From Cristatella mucedo (lineage: Eukaryota > Bryozoa > Phylactolaemata > Cristatellidae): DNA of 64,000 bases. Below are positions 30,800-42,125 of the stretch, in pieces. The stretch is from positions 3,896,501-3,960,500 of the forward strand of contig WPIO01000017.1 of the NCBI GenBank assembly GCA_009760855.2, in the 5' to 3' direction. The position numbers were made by a program, and so were the translations under genes. Each line of letters starts with the position of its first letter. Positions within the stretch are counted from its first letter, which is position 1. A model generated the notes under the pieces. That model was not told where the DNA came from. It made no database searches and was given only the letters and a program-made list of their open reading frames with translations.

Positions 30800-33700
30800 C
30801 TCCACCTCTTCATTTAGTCTATTACACCTATCTGCAGTCGGATGTGAGATCGGACGTGAGACCAGACGACAGATCGGACGTGAGATCGGACGAGCTCGGC
30901 TAGTTTGACCCGCCCTCCCGAGCAGCCGCCCGCGGCTCGCGGTAGCCGCGTCGTGCAGGGGCGTTGCGCTCACGCTATCACCTCGCTAAGTAAGGCAGCG
31001 GCTGGTCGAAAAGGTAAGCATAATTTTAGCGCTCCAACCCGTCGACGGTTTTTCTCCCACGAACAGTCAAGAAATCGTACGATCAGAGCTATGTATACCT
31101 GTAGATTGACGAACTCCGGATGGTACGAGGATCGCTGGGCACGGCGCGCCCGACTGTGCAGGCGTACGCGAGAGGGCGCGGGAGAACTCAAGAACGCAGC
31201 AGTGGAGCGCTGGATGGTGGTGGGTGGGGACCATGCCGGAGCAGTGCAGCGGCCGGAGCGCTGGCAGCCCGCCGCGAATTCGAGTCGGAGGGAGCTGCAC
31301 GAGAGTCCGTGAAAGTGCGCAGGCAGGCGGCCTCGCCTCCGTCGCTGCCGCCGCGACGCTGCCCAGCAGGTGCGCCCGCACGCAGCCAGCCAGCCAGCCA
31401 GCGCAGACGATGATGAATAGTGAAGCCATTTATCGCGGCTGCACAGAGAAAACCCGGCTCGGGCCCATCAAAGCCGCCGCCGCAGTGCGCAGGGCTGGGC
31501 ACTGCGGCGGCTTTCACGAGAGAGCTGCCAGATGCGTACCGCGCCGGCGGATATGACGTATCTTCAGATTTCTACAGCGGTCCGCACGACTAGGCCGCTC
31601 TCCCCCCCCCCGCCCGAACTCTGGCCACGAGCGCTCAGCCGACGCTCTGCCAGCGCTCGCCCGACTACAAAGCGGCGCCGCGAGCTTTTCTGCAACAGAT
31701 AAGGCCAACCAGTCGCCTCGCCAGTCACCTTGTGGGGCGGGGCGCTCTAACGTCGGCCGCCTCAGCCGCAACTGGGTCGACATTCCTCACAAAAGGCGAT
31801 GATGGCGCGATTCCAATGGGCGACCGCGCGCGGCGGGGGGGGGGGGCAAGGCGGTCGCGGTCTAACGGGCTGCGCCCTCCGACTACCACGCAGCATCGGA
31901 ACTCCTGTCAGCACATCCCCCTCCCTTGTGTGGCCCCTCTTGCGCCCATCGGGTCTGCTGGACGTGCGGACCGGGGCAGGACGTTGGCCAACCAAACCAT
32001 CCACCCAACCATCAGGAGGAAGTCGCGTGCCGAAGCCGCCGCCGCAGGGCAAATTCGGTGGCGGGGGCGGCGGAAACAGGAAGCGCCGCCATCTCACCGC
32101 CGAGGAGGACGGCCGCCTTCGAATGGCCACCACCTGGCGCCCTCGAACCGGCGTTGCCGCCGACCAGGCGACGCCCGCAGAGCCGGCTGTGCCCTAGCCG
32201 CGGCGACGCGAGCGGACGGACGCAGGCGAGCGCGAACGAAGGGCGCCACGGAGGACGACGCTGCGCCGGTCGGCGTGCGCGCCGATGCGAGCGCTGAGAA
32301 GCGGAGCGGTGGCTCGGCCGGCGCCGCTAGAGAGGACGTCACCCTTTCGCCGCTGCCCGCTCGCTGCCGGAGACCGCCGCCGCGCGTGCCCGCGCCAGCC
32401 AGCCAGCGCGCGACCTCGGCGGCAACGGCCAGGTGGTGGAGCACTCGGCGGAACGTTCAAAGGAGCGCGCGGGGGGCCGCCGCCGCCGCTCCGCGCCTGC
32501 GAAATCTATCTGGACGACGGCCCGTCGCGATCCGCGTGCGGCGGTTGCGCTATCGCACGAGAGCGGCGAACGCGGTGATAAGCAAAACAGCATAACAGGA
32601 TTCCATATGAGTTTAAATAATAAACCAATTATCTTGCTCGGCCTTGTTTCAACAGAGGTACACTGTAGCAAACCTGGCAGCGATTAAAGGAAATTGAAAA
32701 GCCCCGGCGCGTACGATCGCGGCGCCGGCGCGAGCGCGAGCGGACTCGTCGACGGACGTGACGAGCGTCCACGTCGCCAGCGACGGCGGCTGCGATTCGG
32801 CAGCTGCGGAGGTCGCTGCGCGCGCGCGCGCGCGCGCTGCGCCGCCGCTCGTTGCTCCACGATGGCAGACGTTGCACGCATGGCGGCCCACGCCGCCGGC
32901 GCCCCAGAGCCGACCGATTGGGGTCAGGAGGCGGAGGGTGAGGCGCGGCGGCCGATCATTCCTGCGCCCCCTCGGCCGCGGAGGCAGAGCCTCCGGGATG
33001 CTGCGCCCCGACGCGCAGACGCTCGCGCGGCTCGCGCCGCTGACAAGAGAGGCGGCGTGCCGCCGCAGCCGCCGGTAGCGGTAGGGGCGCGCGCGCGCAG
33101 CGGAGCGAGCGAGCGAGCCGGCGGAAGTAAACACCTTGCGGCGCCCTAGAGCTCTTGCGGCGGTCGCGACCGCGAAGCCCGGCCGGCGCGCGGCGGCACG
33201 AGCGCCGGCCGGCGGCGCGCTCCTCACCTCCGCGAGGAGCCAGAGCAGCAGCCGCGAGCGGAGCGCGTCGCCCGAAAGTCGGCGCTTCATGGCAGCGATG
33301 TCATGGCTGCGTACGGTCGGCCGGCGCGTAGAGTAATCCGGTCTGCGCCGCGAGCGTCCTCCGCCTGGATAGACACCCCTCACGGTGCGCCCGTGAGAGA
33401 CCAGATTCGTATCTAGCGCTACCATCAATAGCACACTGTCCGCTAATAGACCTTTCGGATAAGAGCTGCGACGCTATTGGCCAGCCTGGGAGGCCGCTGG
33501 CTGCCCCGCCTCCATCCCGCCGTCGCTCTCTTCCCGTCGGCGTGCCGGCGCCAGCGCCGTAGCTTAACCGTCTGCGTCGCACGACTAATGGGCCTCACTC
33601 AGCCTTCCAGAGCCCAGCTCAACGACCCGCAAGCCCCGCGATAACTCCTTCTTGGGGCTTGCGAGTCATCCCAGCCGTAAAGTAAAAGCGTCGCATCGCA

Positions 33701-34500
33701 AGCTTAGCGCCACGCTCTTGCGCGGTGACGTCGTCGTCGCTCCCGGGGCCTCGCTTCCGACCACCGGCGGGCGAACGGTCAAGACGGCGGCAGATCCAGT
33801 CGCGCTCGCACATGCGCACTCATCGCGCTCCGCAGCCGATCCTGCGGAGAGCGGTCGGCTCCATTTGTCGGCCGCTCCGAGGACGCGCTCGGGCTTCGGC
33901 CGCTGGCGTCGATTTCGAGGCAAAGTCTCCCGAGAATCCGTTCGCTAGCTTCCGGCACCGGAGAATCGGCGCGCGACGACTGGCCGCCGTCTCACGGCGG
34001 CTGCGGCCGCGGCGGCGCCAGCTGCGGCTGTGGCGGCTCCGGTCGATAAACGCCGCCGAACCGCGGTAGCCGGCGGCTCCTCAATGAATGCAAACAAGAA
34101 GAGGAGAAATCGTCGGCGACGGCCACGCCGCGAGTGGCTCGACGCCGACGACGATCGCAGCCGACGAGAACCGCTCGCCGGCTGAGGATCGGAAGCGGCG
34201 GCGGCGGCGGCGGCGGCGGCAAGCGTGCAGGCGCCGGCTCTGCACAGGTCAGACAAGAGACGGACAGACAGAGACTGGGACCACGGCGCGCCCGCGTCCG
34301 GTCGCGTTGGTCGCGACCGCGCCTCCAACGTCGCCGGGAGCTTGGCCCCCCCAGCGCGCAAGTGGCCCAGCTGCTGGCCGGCGCTTCGCGGCGCCCGACG
34401 CTTCTGGCGTCTTTACTCTGCTGCGAGCGACCCCGAGGTCGCTCGGTCGACTGCGAGCGCAAGCGGCTGAGACAGAGAGTTTCTTGAGCCACCCCCCCCC
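30800..34500. other. CpG-rich DNA without a supported gene
   Basis: Extremely GC- and CpG-rich, with overlapping long Arg/Ala/Pro frames on both strands. Candidate short first exons exist (for example ATG at 32863, MADVARMAAHAAGAPEP) but carry no recognisable domain. I leave this unannotated. Confidence 0.4.
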
Positions 34501-34538
34501 CAGAGGTTAGCGACGCTGCACGCGCGCGCGAGCGCGAG

Positions 34539-35272
<734 letters not shown>

Positions 35273-35274
<2 letters not shown>

Positions 35275-36140
35275 CGCGAACGCCTCGCCGACCGCCCGGC
35301 AGCGGGCCCGCCGCCGGCGAACGAGACGCGCGAGCTCTGCGTCGGGCGAGAAAAGCCCGGCGGCGGCGGCAGCGTGCCCGACGAACGTCGTAAACGGGCG
35401 TCGGCGCCGCCCTCAGGCCGCCTCCTTCGCTCGGCGAGCGCCCCGGCGAGCGTCTCGGGCGAGCGAGCCGAGCAGCGAGGAGCCTCGTTGCCAACGACGG
35501 CGACTTCCCGCCCTCCGCGATCTGTTTTCGGCGTTCGGCGAAGGATGAATCCAAGGGGAAAATGCGAAAACGCTCGCGCGGCGCCGCGCGGCGCCGATTC
35601 CGATTTGCCCCGTTCTTTCCCGCTGGCCGAACTCAGCCGTCGCAAATTGGCAGGCAGTTCTAAGGCGGCAAGAGCGCGGCGGCGGCGGCCTACCGATCGG
35701 TAGACGGCCACGCTCTTGCCGCTCGTCGCGCCGACGGCCCGCTGGCGGACTGCCCACTGGCGACCGTTGTAGCCGGCGGCGGCCTTTGGTTGGGAATCCT
35801 AGCCGAAAGCAGCGCTCGTCCGCTGGCGCGTCCGCTCGCCAAATTTGGGTAAATCACGCTCCCCCCTCACCCGCAGCGCTCTACGCACGATTTCGCCGCC
35901 GGCTGAACTCGGCGGGCGTTGGATCGTTCGTTGCTAGCTTTTTTCGGCGTCGTTCTAAAGAGACGAAAATCCCGATCGGTCGGCGATCTGCATCGCACGA
36001 GTTTAGAGAGTTTAGCTTATGCTTTGTTTTTCGGCACCAAATTCCCTTGCTTACTGCTTAACGACACGCTAGAGACAGATCTTGAAGTCGCTTCGATGCT
36101 AGGGATAGGGAACCAGTGAAGCGCAGACGACAGGGGTGCG
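35273..36140. other. GC-rich DNA, no gene recognised
   Basis: CpG-dense to about 35800, then falling. No domain seen. Confidence 0.4.
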
Positions 36141-36144
36141 ATGT

Positions 36145-36320
36145 GGTGAGCCACGATGGCGCACTAGGTGAGGCGGTTGCTTTTGTAAACCTCGGTCCCG
36201 AGGCCGTGGGTTCGAATCCTGCCTTGGGCGATCCTTTATCGCCACTGCAAGCGGTGGTGATAGCCGTAAAGGCTCTTCTGTCGCTATGCAAAAGAGGCTG
36301 CTAAATCAGCTAGCATTTTT
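36145..36320 (+). mobile_element. SINE-A
   Basis: GAGCCACGATGGCGCACTAG, GTGGGTTCGAATCCTG, GGCTCTTCTGTCGCTATGCA and AAATCAGCTAGC; well preserved. Confidence 0.8.
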
Positions 36321-36564
36321 TTTATGTGGCGGCTGTACCGCTGACGGCGTACCGAGCGAGCTGCTGAGCTCTGCCACTGCAGGCGATCGAGGGCGCAGAC
36401 CGAAAGTCCCGAAAAAAGTGACTTGCAGTAATGTAGACGCGATGCTACAAACGCATAAACTAGTGCGGCTATCGTTGTGTAGTGAATCTGTCAACGCCGC
36501 GCGAAGTCCGCGTTCGTTCGTTAACGCGCATTCAAAAACCCTGTCGTTGACCGGGTTCTTAGCT

Positions 36565-36715
36565 GATTTGGTCCAGCGATTAAGGTGCTCGCCCCGACCG
36601 AGGTCTAGTCGAGGTCGCGGGCTCAAGCCCCGAGGCATACGTGAAGCGCCTGAAAAGAGATTAAGTTCTCTTGGGGTGCTATGTAAATGAATTATATTTT
36701 TATTATATTATAAAA
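36565..36715 (+). mobile_element. SINE-B
   Basis: TTTGGTCCAGCGATTAAGGT, GTCGCGGGCTCAAGCCCC, GCGCCTGAAAAGAGATTAAG, TTCTCTTGGGGTGCTATGTA and an ATT tail. Confidence 0.8.
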
Positions 36716-38355
36716 TTCATTCAATACCCTGGTCCTTCATTTTTACACGTGTATGCTTGTGTCGTTTCCTTCTCCCACTTCGTATAGCAGAACTGGCTAC
36801 GGCAAGAGGTCGGAGAGGCAGTCAGGTTTGAAAACGTTCGCACGAATCAGCGCGGAGCTTCGCGTCAATAGCGCTACCAGGCGTGCGGTACCGGGCTGAG
36901 TGGTACCCCGCCGCCGCCGTCGCCGCCGTCGCCTCCGCCGCCGCCCCTCCCCCTGAGTCGACCGATGGGAAGGAACGTTCCGCCGACGAACGTGCGCCTC
37001 TCTACGGTTTGCTGGGTTTGGAAAGGTCAAGGTAAAAAAATCACTATTCTCGACCTCTGCGCGTGCGTTAAAGACCAGAACAGCGGCGGGTAGCGGCCGT
37101 CGCAAGACTGCATGGACGACGACTTCCGCTCTGTCGTCTGCCCCTTTGCCGCGCTTTCGGCGGGACCGTCCGACGTCTGCCGGCCGCCGCCCGCTGGTAC
37201 CCTACGTACGACCGCGCGACCTTCGCGCTCCCGTTTCAGCTGCGGCGAGCAGCTTAACGTAAACGATGGCGGATTAATGGGCCGCTCGACAATGACTGCA
37301 AAAAACGAGCGGCTCAGCTGCCGGACTCGCTTGGCCGGTCTCGGCGAGAGGCTCGGCGACGGGGTCTGACCGGGCGCCGGGAGCGGCGCTCTAGAGCGAG
37401 CCGAGCTGATCTTTTTTAAGAGGCTGCAGTCGTGAGCTGCACGGGCTGAAAGTGTTTAGAAGGAGAGAAGAAGGAGACAGAGAATAAGAAGGAGAGCTTC
37501 GGCCGTTCTATCCCGCACCGAGCGCAACCGAGCGACACTCGAGCGGTCGCCGCCCTTTTCTGCAGAGCGAGCTCCTTCCCCTCGTCGCCGCCGCCGCGCC
37601 CGCCGGCCCCGCCCCTCCGCGCCGCCAGCCGCCGCCGCCGCCGGCCTCGTTGAATAACGAGTCTGCGAATCGGACTACCAAGCGCTGCGCTTAGCCGGGG
37701 GCGATTTCGAGGCGAGGCAGAGGGTAAAAATCCACGACGAATCGGCGTTTAAATGTGGGGAGCACACTACGTCGGCGTACGATTGCGAGATGCTAGTCTC
37801 GGATGCTCAATCAATCAATTCTCGGTTCCTGAATTGCACTGATTAGGCACCGGCGGAGTCTACCGGTCTGGTTAGGCTGTCTGTACAGAGCCCCGCTCGT
37901 GCGATAGCAGGTCAGCTCAGCTTTACCGCTTTCCAGTGCGGCTGTACGCTCTACGGATGGTGTCGTACACTCGCGGCCCTCTGTGGCTGTCCGAGTAGAC
38001 AGGTCTGTCTCCTATTCATACGGACTCGCTAAATTAAGATACAGGCGCTCTTGTATAGCTGTCGTGCTGGGCGCCCGTCGAAGCACCGACGCTATTGAGC
38101 ATCGAGGCAGCATCTGCGGCTCGCTCGCTCGCTCGCTCACCGAGCTACGAGACGCCAGCTTCATCACGTGTTTGCGAGGCGTCGATGGGGACTAGCGCCG
38201 GCACGAGCGCCTCGCTTGAGGCCGCTGGACATTGGTGGGGAAGCGATTGCAACAGTATCCACTAAAGCTGAGGCATATTAAAACAGTCGGATCGTGTGTG
38301 CCGAGATGTTTGTTGTTCGTGGTTATTGAAGGAAAACGGTCAGGAACCGTGAATA
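36716..38355. other. GC-rich DNA, no gene recognised
   Basis: CpG-rich in 36850-38200, with a GC-box-like run CCGGCCCCGCCCCTCCGCG near 37600. No domain seen on either strand. It could be another promoter region. Confidence 0.35.
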
Positions 38356-38777
38356 TGATAATAATAATAACGATAATAACAATACACTTGATAAAGCGCC
38401 CTCAGATAACTCAACCTCTTTCTAGGCGCTTTACATTTGCTGCAAAGGAAGCGCCATTGAATGGTGAGTAATATCATGCTTGATAAACAACATGAATAAC
38501 ATGATTAGGGGTGACATGCACAGGGTCAGCATGCAAATGTGGTTAGTGGCAGCATGCAGGGTGTCAGCATGCATAAGCACACGAAGGACGAATCACAGGA
38601 ACCCCCTAAATGCTGTCCTAAATAGGTGTGTTTTTAAGTTCTTTTTAAATATGGTCAAGTCAGGGAATGTTCTGACGCAAGTCGCGAGTGAATTCCCGGC
38701 CTTGGGAGCATATGAACTACATGCATGGTCTCCAAAGGATTTGAGGTTTGTACGAGGAATGCGATATTCTGTAACGT
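38356..38777 (-). mobile_element. LINE-B 3' fragment
   Basis: Inverted ATT tail and hairpin (AAAGCGCCCTCAGATAACTC), the 3' UTR, and the end of the ORF (YAPKAGNSLATCV on the - strand), matching the copy at 57.7 kb. Confidence 0.75.
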
Positions 38778-39240
38778 ATCTCCGTCTGTAGCTCCACAAA
38801 GCCACGAAGACTATATGGATGTTACGCAGGAGAGCTTTATATAGCGCACTCACAGCCTGAGTGGCTTTCTGTATGCATCCGGTAGCCAACAGACTTCATC
38901 TCACACAACAAAGAGAAACTGGGAAGCATAGCAGAGTCAGGAGAGCAGTTGAGGTAGTGAGTAACACGGAAGTAGCAGCTCAGGACCACTGAAAAGGATG
39001 AGCCATAGTCGGCAGCAGGAAAGTAGTTGTCGTTGCGTAAGAATTGTGGAAGCGAGTTCCGCAATCTAGGACCTGCAGAACAAAAGCTTCTGTCGCCAAC
39101 TGTCTTTAAGCGGAGGAATGGGACAGCTAATTTATTGTCCACACAGGACCTGAGGGCGCGGACAGGCTGAAACTGATGCAGCCGTTCAGCTAGGTACGAA
39201 GGAGCCAAGCCGTGGCGGGCCTTGTGGGTCAGCATAAGGC
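38778..39240 (-). mobile_element. LINE-A 3' fragment
   Basis: Encodes HKARHGLAPSYLAERLHQFQ through to the end of the ORF, as in the intact copy. It directly abuts LINE-B sequence on one side and the duplicated hAT block on the other. Confidence 0.8.
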
Positions 39241-39242
39241 AT

Positions 39243-40885
39243 ATTCATCGGCTTTTTTCTTGGCAAACTCGCAGATCATTTCTTTGATGTCTAGAGAAGA
39301 GGCTGAATCTGATTCAATAGAAAATTTTGTCAAGCCAACCAGTCTTTCTTGGCACATTGTTGAACGAAGATAGTTTATTTTAAGTTTTTTTAAAGACTTC
39401 TTTGACCACTGGCCGCTGACATTGGCAAGGTCAATACAATTCTGAGTGCCGTTGAAAGATTGGGAAACATTTCTATCAATTTATGCTGCATTAGAAATCG
39501 CAAGACCTCTTGGGAATTCATAGTCTGGGGAAGCTTCACTGGCAATGGCTTGTAGCTCACCGCGAAGTTCTTCTCCATCTAAATCCTTGCTGTCTGAATG
39601 AGTAATGAGAGACTCCACCGGAGACTTGCACTCACTAAGGATATCCTCGGTGGGTATATCAGAAATCGCGAAGAAATCACGCATGAACCCAAACAATGTG
39701 CTGTGTTGTTGAATCTGATTAAACCTTTCTGTGACAGATTCTGGTACCACATCTAGAACAGCACAATAAAAGTTAACCTTGTAGCTCTCCTTGGGATTCT
39801 GTGCAACCTTATCCTGTGCTTCATAATCAAACAGACTTCCCTTTTTCAATGGTCGATTTGCTTCCAAAGTGGGTTCAACCTCCAACTCTTTAACCGCTTG
39901 AGTTACATCCGCCAATATTTTATGGAAGCTCTCTTCACTTTGGATATTACTGATGTAATTTTTGGTATTTTCCAGCTGTTTAAATCCTATTCTCAAGTCA
40001 GCTGATGTCTGCTGTAGAACGTTGCTGTTGACATTTACCTAAAACAAAATGTTGTACCAGGTAAGAAGCGATACTGCAAATTAAAATTTTGCTATGTCAT
40101 TGACCAGTGTTCGTGCTTCAGATTTCATCATAGATTCAGCCAACTCTTTCTGACTCGTATCTTTATATATCTCAATCAGAGAATCATAGACTTAGTCAAC
40201 GTTGTATCTCAGCGGTTTCAGAGCATCAATTCTACTTTCCCATCTTTTTTCACTCAGTGGTTTTACCGTCAGATCACTGGCATCAGTGATGTGACTTTTA
40301 AGGACTCCTTAACGCCGAGTACATGTAGAGAAAAACTCGGATATTTGGTGCATCAAAGCCAATACATTCGCAGCCTCCAATCAAATCTTTGCTGCATCAC
40401 TTACAGCTAGATTCAAGGAGAGTGCACTGCAAGGTACATAGAAGGCACGTGGGATTTAGGTTCAGTATCGTCTTCTGCAGCCATTTTCCTTGCATTTTAT
40501 ATTACTGCCATTGTCATATCCTTGTCCTCCCAAATTTGAATAAATACATAAATAAATATTAGCGTATTGACCAGGCTCATTTGTATAGCGGCGGGAAAAA
40601 CCTTAACGGCTATTACCACCGCCTGCAGTTGGCAATAAGGGATCGCCCACTGGAGGTTTCGAACCCACGATATCGGTAGTGAAGAGCAAGCACCTTACCA
40701 ATGGGCTATCACGGCCCAGTTATTTCCAGCATCAAACTTCATATCTCTGAGCTGCTCAAACAGAACTTCGGTCTTGAATGCACATGTGGTCTTTTGTAAC
40801 GGGACGAAATCAAGGATATGCAATCCGATTATCGATTCGGTTTCAATTAGGCGAACAAAGCAATTTTTTTTCATGGATTTCAAGA
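39243..40885 (-). pseudogene. hAT transposase (ZMYM1-like), broken, copy 1
   Basis: On the - strand, in order: a segment ending LHILDFVPLQKTTCAF and FDAGN; a SINE insertion; GGQGYDNGSNIK (the RGQGYDNGSNM motif of hAT/ZMYM1-type transposases); RWESRIDALKPLRYN; the FDYEAQDKVAQNPKESYKVN and FYCAVLDVVPESVTERFNQI region; and a C-terminal dimerisation domain (MFPNLSTALRIVLTLPMSAA, SGQRSL). Stops and a frameshift near 39480-39580 break the frame, so it cannot make a full protein. The C-terminus ends at the duplication border. Confidence 0.8.
40548..40718 (-). mobile_element. SINE-A nested in the hAT transposase, copy 1
   Basis: On the - strand: GGGCCGTGATAGCCCATTGG, GTGGGTTCGAAACC and AATATTTATTTATGTATTTA. 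It splits FDAGN from GGQGYDNG of the transposase. Confidence 0.85.
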
Positions 40886-41124
40886 AATGAATTGGATATT
40901 TTTGGCTTTCTAACAGTCAAGCTGATGATATTGCTTTTTCTTATGATCATGTTGATAGTGAGCCTACTGTTGTCAATGCAAGCATTCCGGTTAGTCTGTA
41001 GTTACACCTAATTGTGGCGATTCGTGTATTCCTACCTCAATTTCAATATAGTCAAAATGGTTAAATAGTCTTTGCAGTTTATAAATTGGTCCACGTGCCG
41101 TTGGGGCCAACAATATTTCTAGGA

Positions 41125-41256
41125 GTTGGTCTAGCGGTTAAGGTACTCGCCCCGACCAAGGCCTGGCTGAGGTCGCGGGCTCGAGATCCGAGGCATAAGT
41201 GAAGCGCCTGAATAGAGGAATAGGAATTAAGTTCTCTTTAGGCACTATAAAAATGA

Positions 41257-41287
<31 letters not shown>

Positions 41288-41290
41288 TAG
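41125..41290 (+). mobile_element. SINE-B with (TA)n tail, copy 1
   Basis: GTTGGTCTAGCGGTTAAGGT, GCGCCTGAATAGAGGAATAG, TTCTCTTTAGGCACTATAAA, then (TA)n at 41259-41287. Confidence 0.8.
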
Positions 41291-41424
41291 GAGTCGAGCG
41301 AAAGTAGTCTGTCGCTGCAACAAATAATCATGATAATCTGTTCAGTGTGGTTGATTGAGATCTGGTGTGCAGTTAAGGATAGCTGAATAGCCTTTTGCTG
41401 ATTTGGCTGCTTCTGTAAGCTTAT

Positions 41425-41690
41425 GCTTTATTGTAATTCATCACAGAATTTAGTGGGTCCCTGTGGTTCGACGTTTATGTCCTTAGGCGTGCAGACGCTG
41501 TGAATACTGCCCCTAACCACGCTTGCATACTGATCATGTGAATGTCACTCCTAATCATGTTATTCTTGTTGTTGATTGAGCATGCTACCGCTAACCATTC
41601 AATCGTGTTTCCTTTGCAGCAAATGTAAAGCGCCTAGAAAGAGATTGAGTTCTCTGAGGGCGCTGTATCAAGTGTGCTATCATTATTATT
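41425..41690 (+). mobile_element. LINE-B 3' UTR, copy 1
   Basis: Matches the LINE-B 3' end at 57.8-58.05 kb: catgctaccgctaaccatt, CAAATGTAAAGCGCCTAGAA, TTGAGTTCTCTGAGGGCGCT, ATTATTATT tail. Confidence 0.8.
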
Positions 41691-42125
41691 ATTAAAAGCT
41701 AAAGTTCGTATTAATTCATTCTGGATGTCTTTGCTAAGATAATGTACCTACGTTTCTTCGTCAGTAACCCTTCGCAAAGTGTTCCATCATTAAAGGATCA
41801 AAGAGGGTCAGAAACTCAACGAATTTGAGAAAGTTTCCACTCCCAGATACGAAGAGCTTTAAATTTGATCCACGAAATGCTAAATTTTGATTTCAAGGAA
41901 CTCATACTAATGCAATGCTTCGCTCCAAGACATGTTTCAATATTCCTCTTGTTGCTCAATCTTCCGCTGACTTGTCTCATCAGTTGTCTTGCCCTCTGCT
42001 AGCCGCACCTCCAGTTCCCTCCAAGCTTGATAAGTTTCTACGTGCGTTGGACTTTTTTCATGTGAGGAACAGATTACAGACAGATTTTGTACACTATTTA
42101 CAGCCACCTTCTTGCATAGAAGAGA

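Noticed and set aside
31732-34500. Long frames (up to about 290 codons) on both strands in the CpG-rich region
   Set aside because: Arg/Ala/Pro/Gly composition, overlap on both strands and no domain. Stop codons are simply rare in GC-rich DNA.
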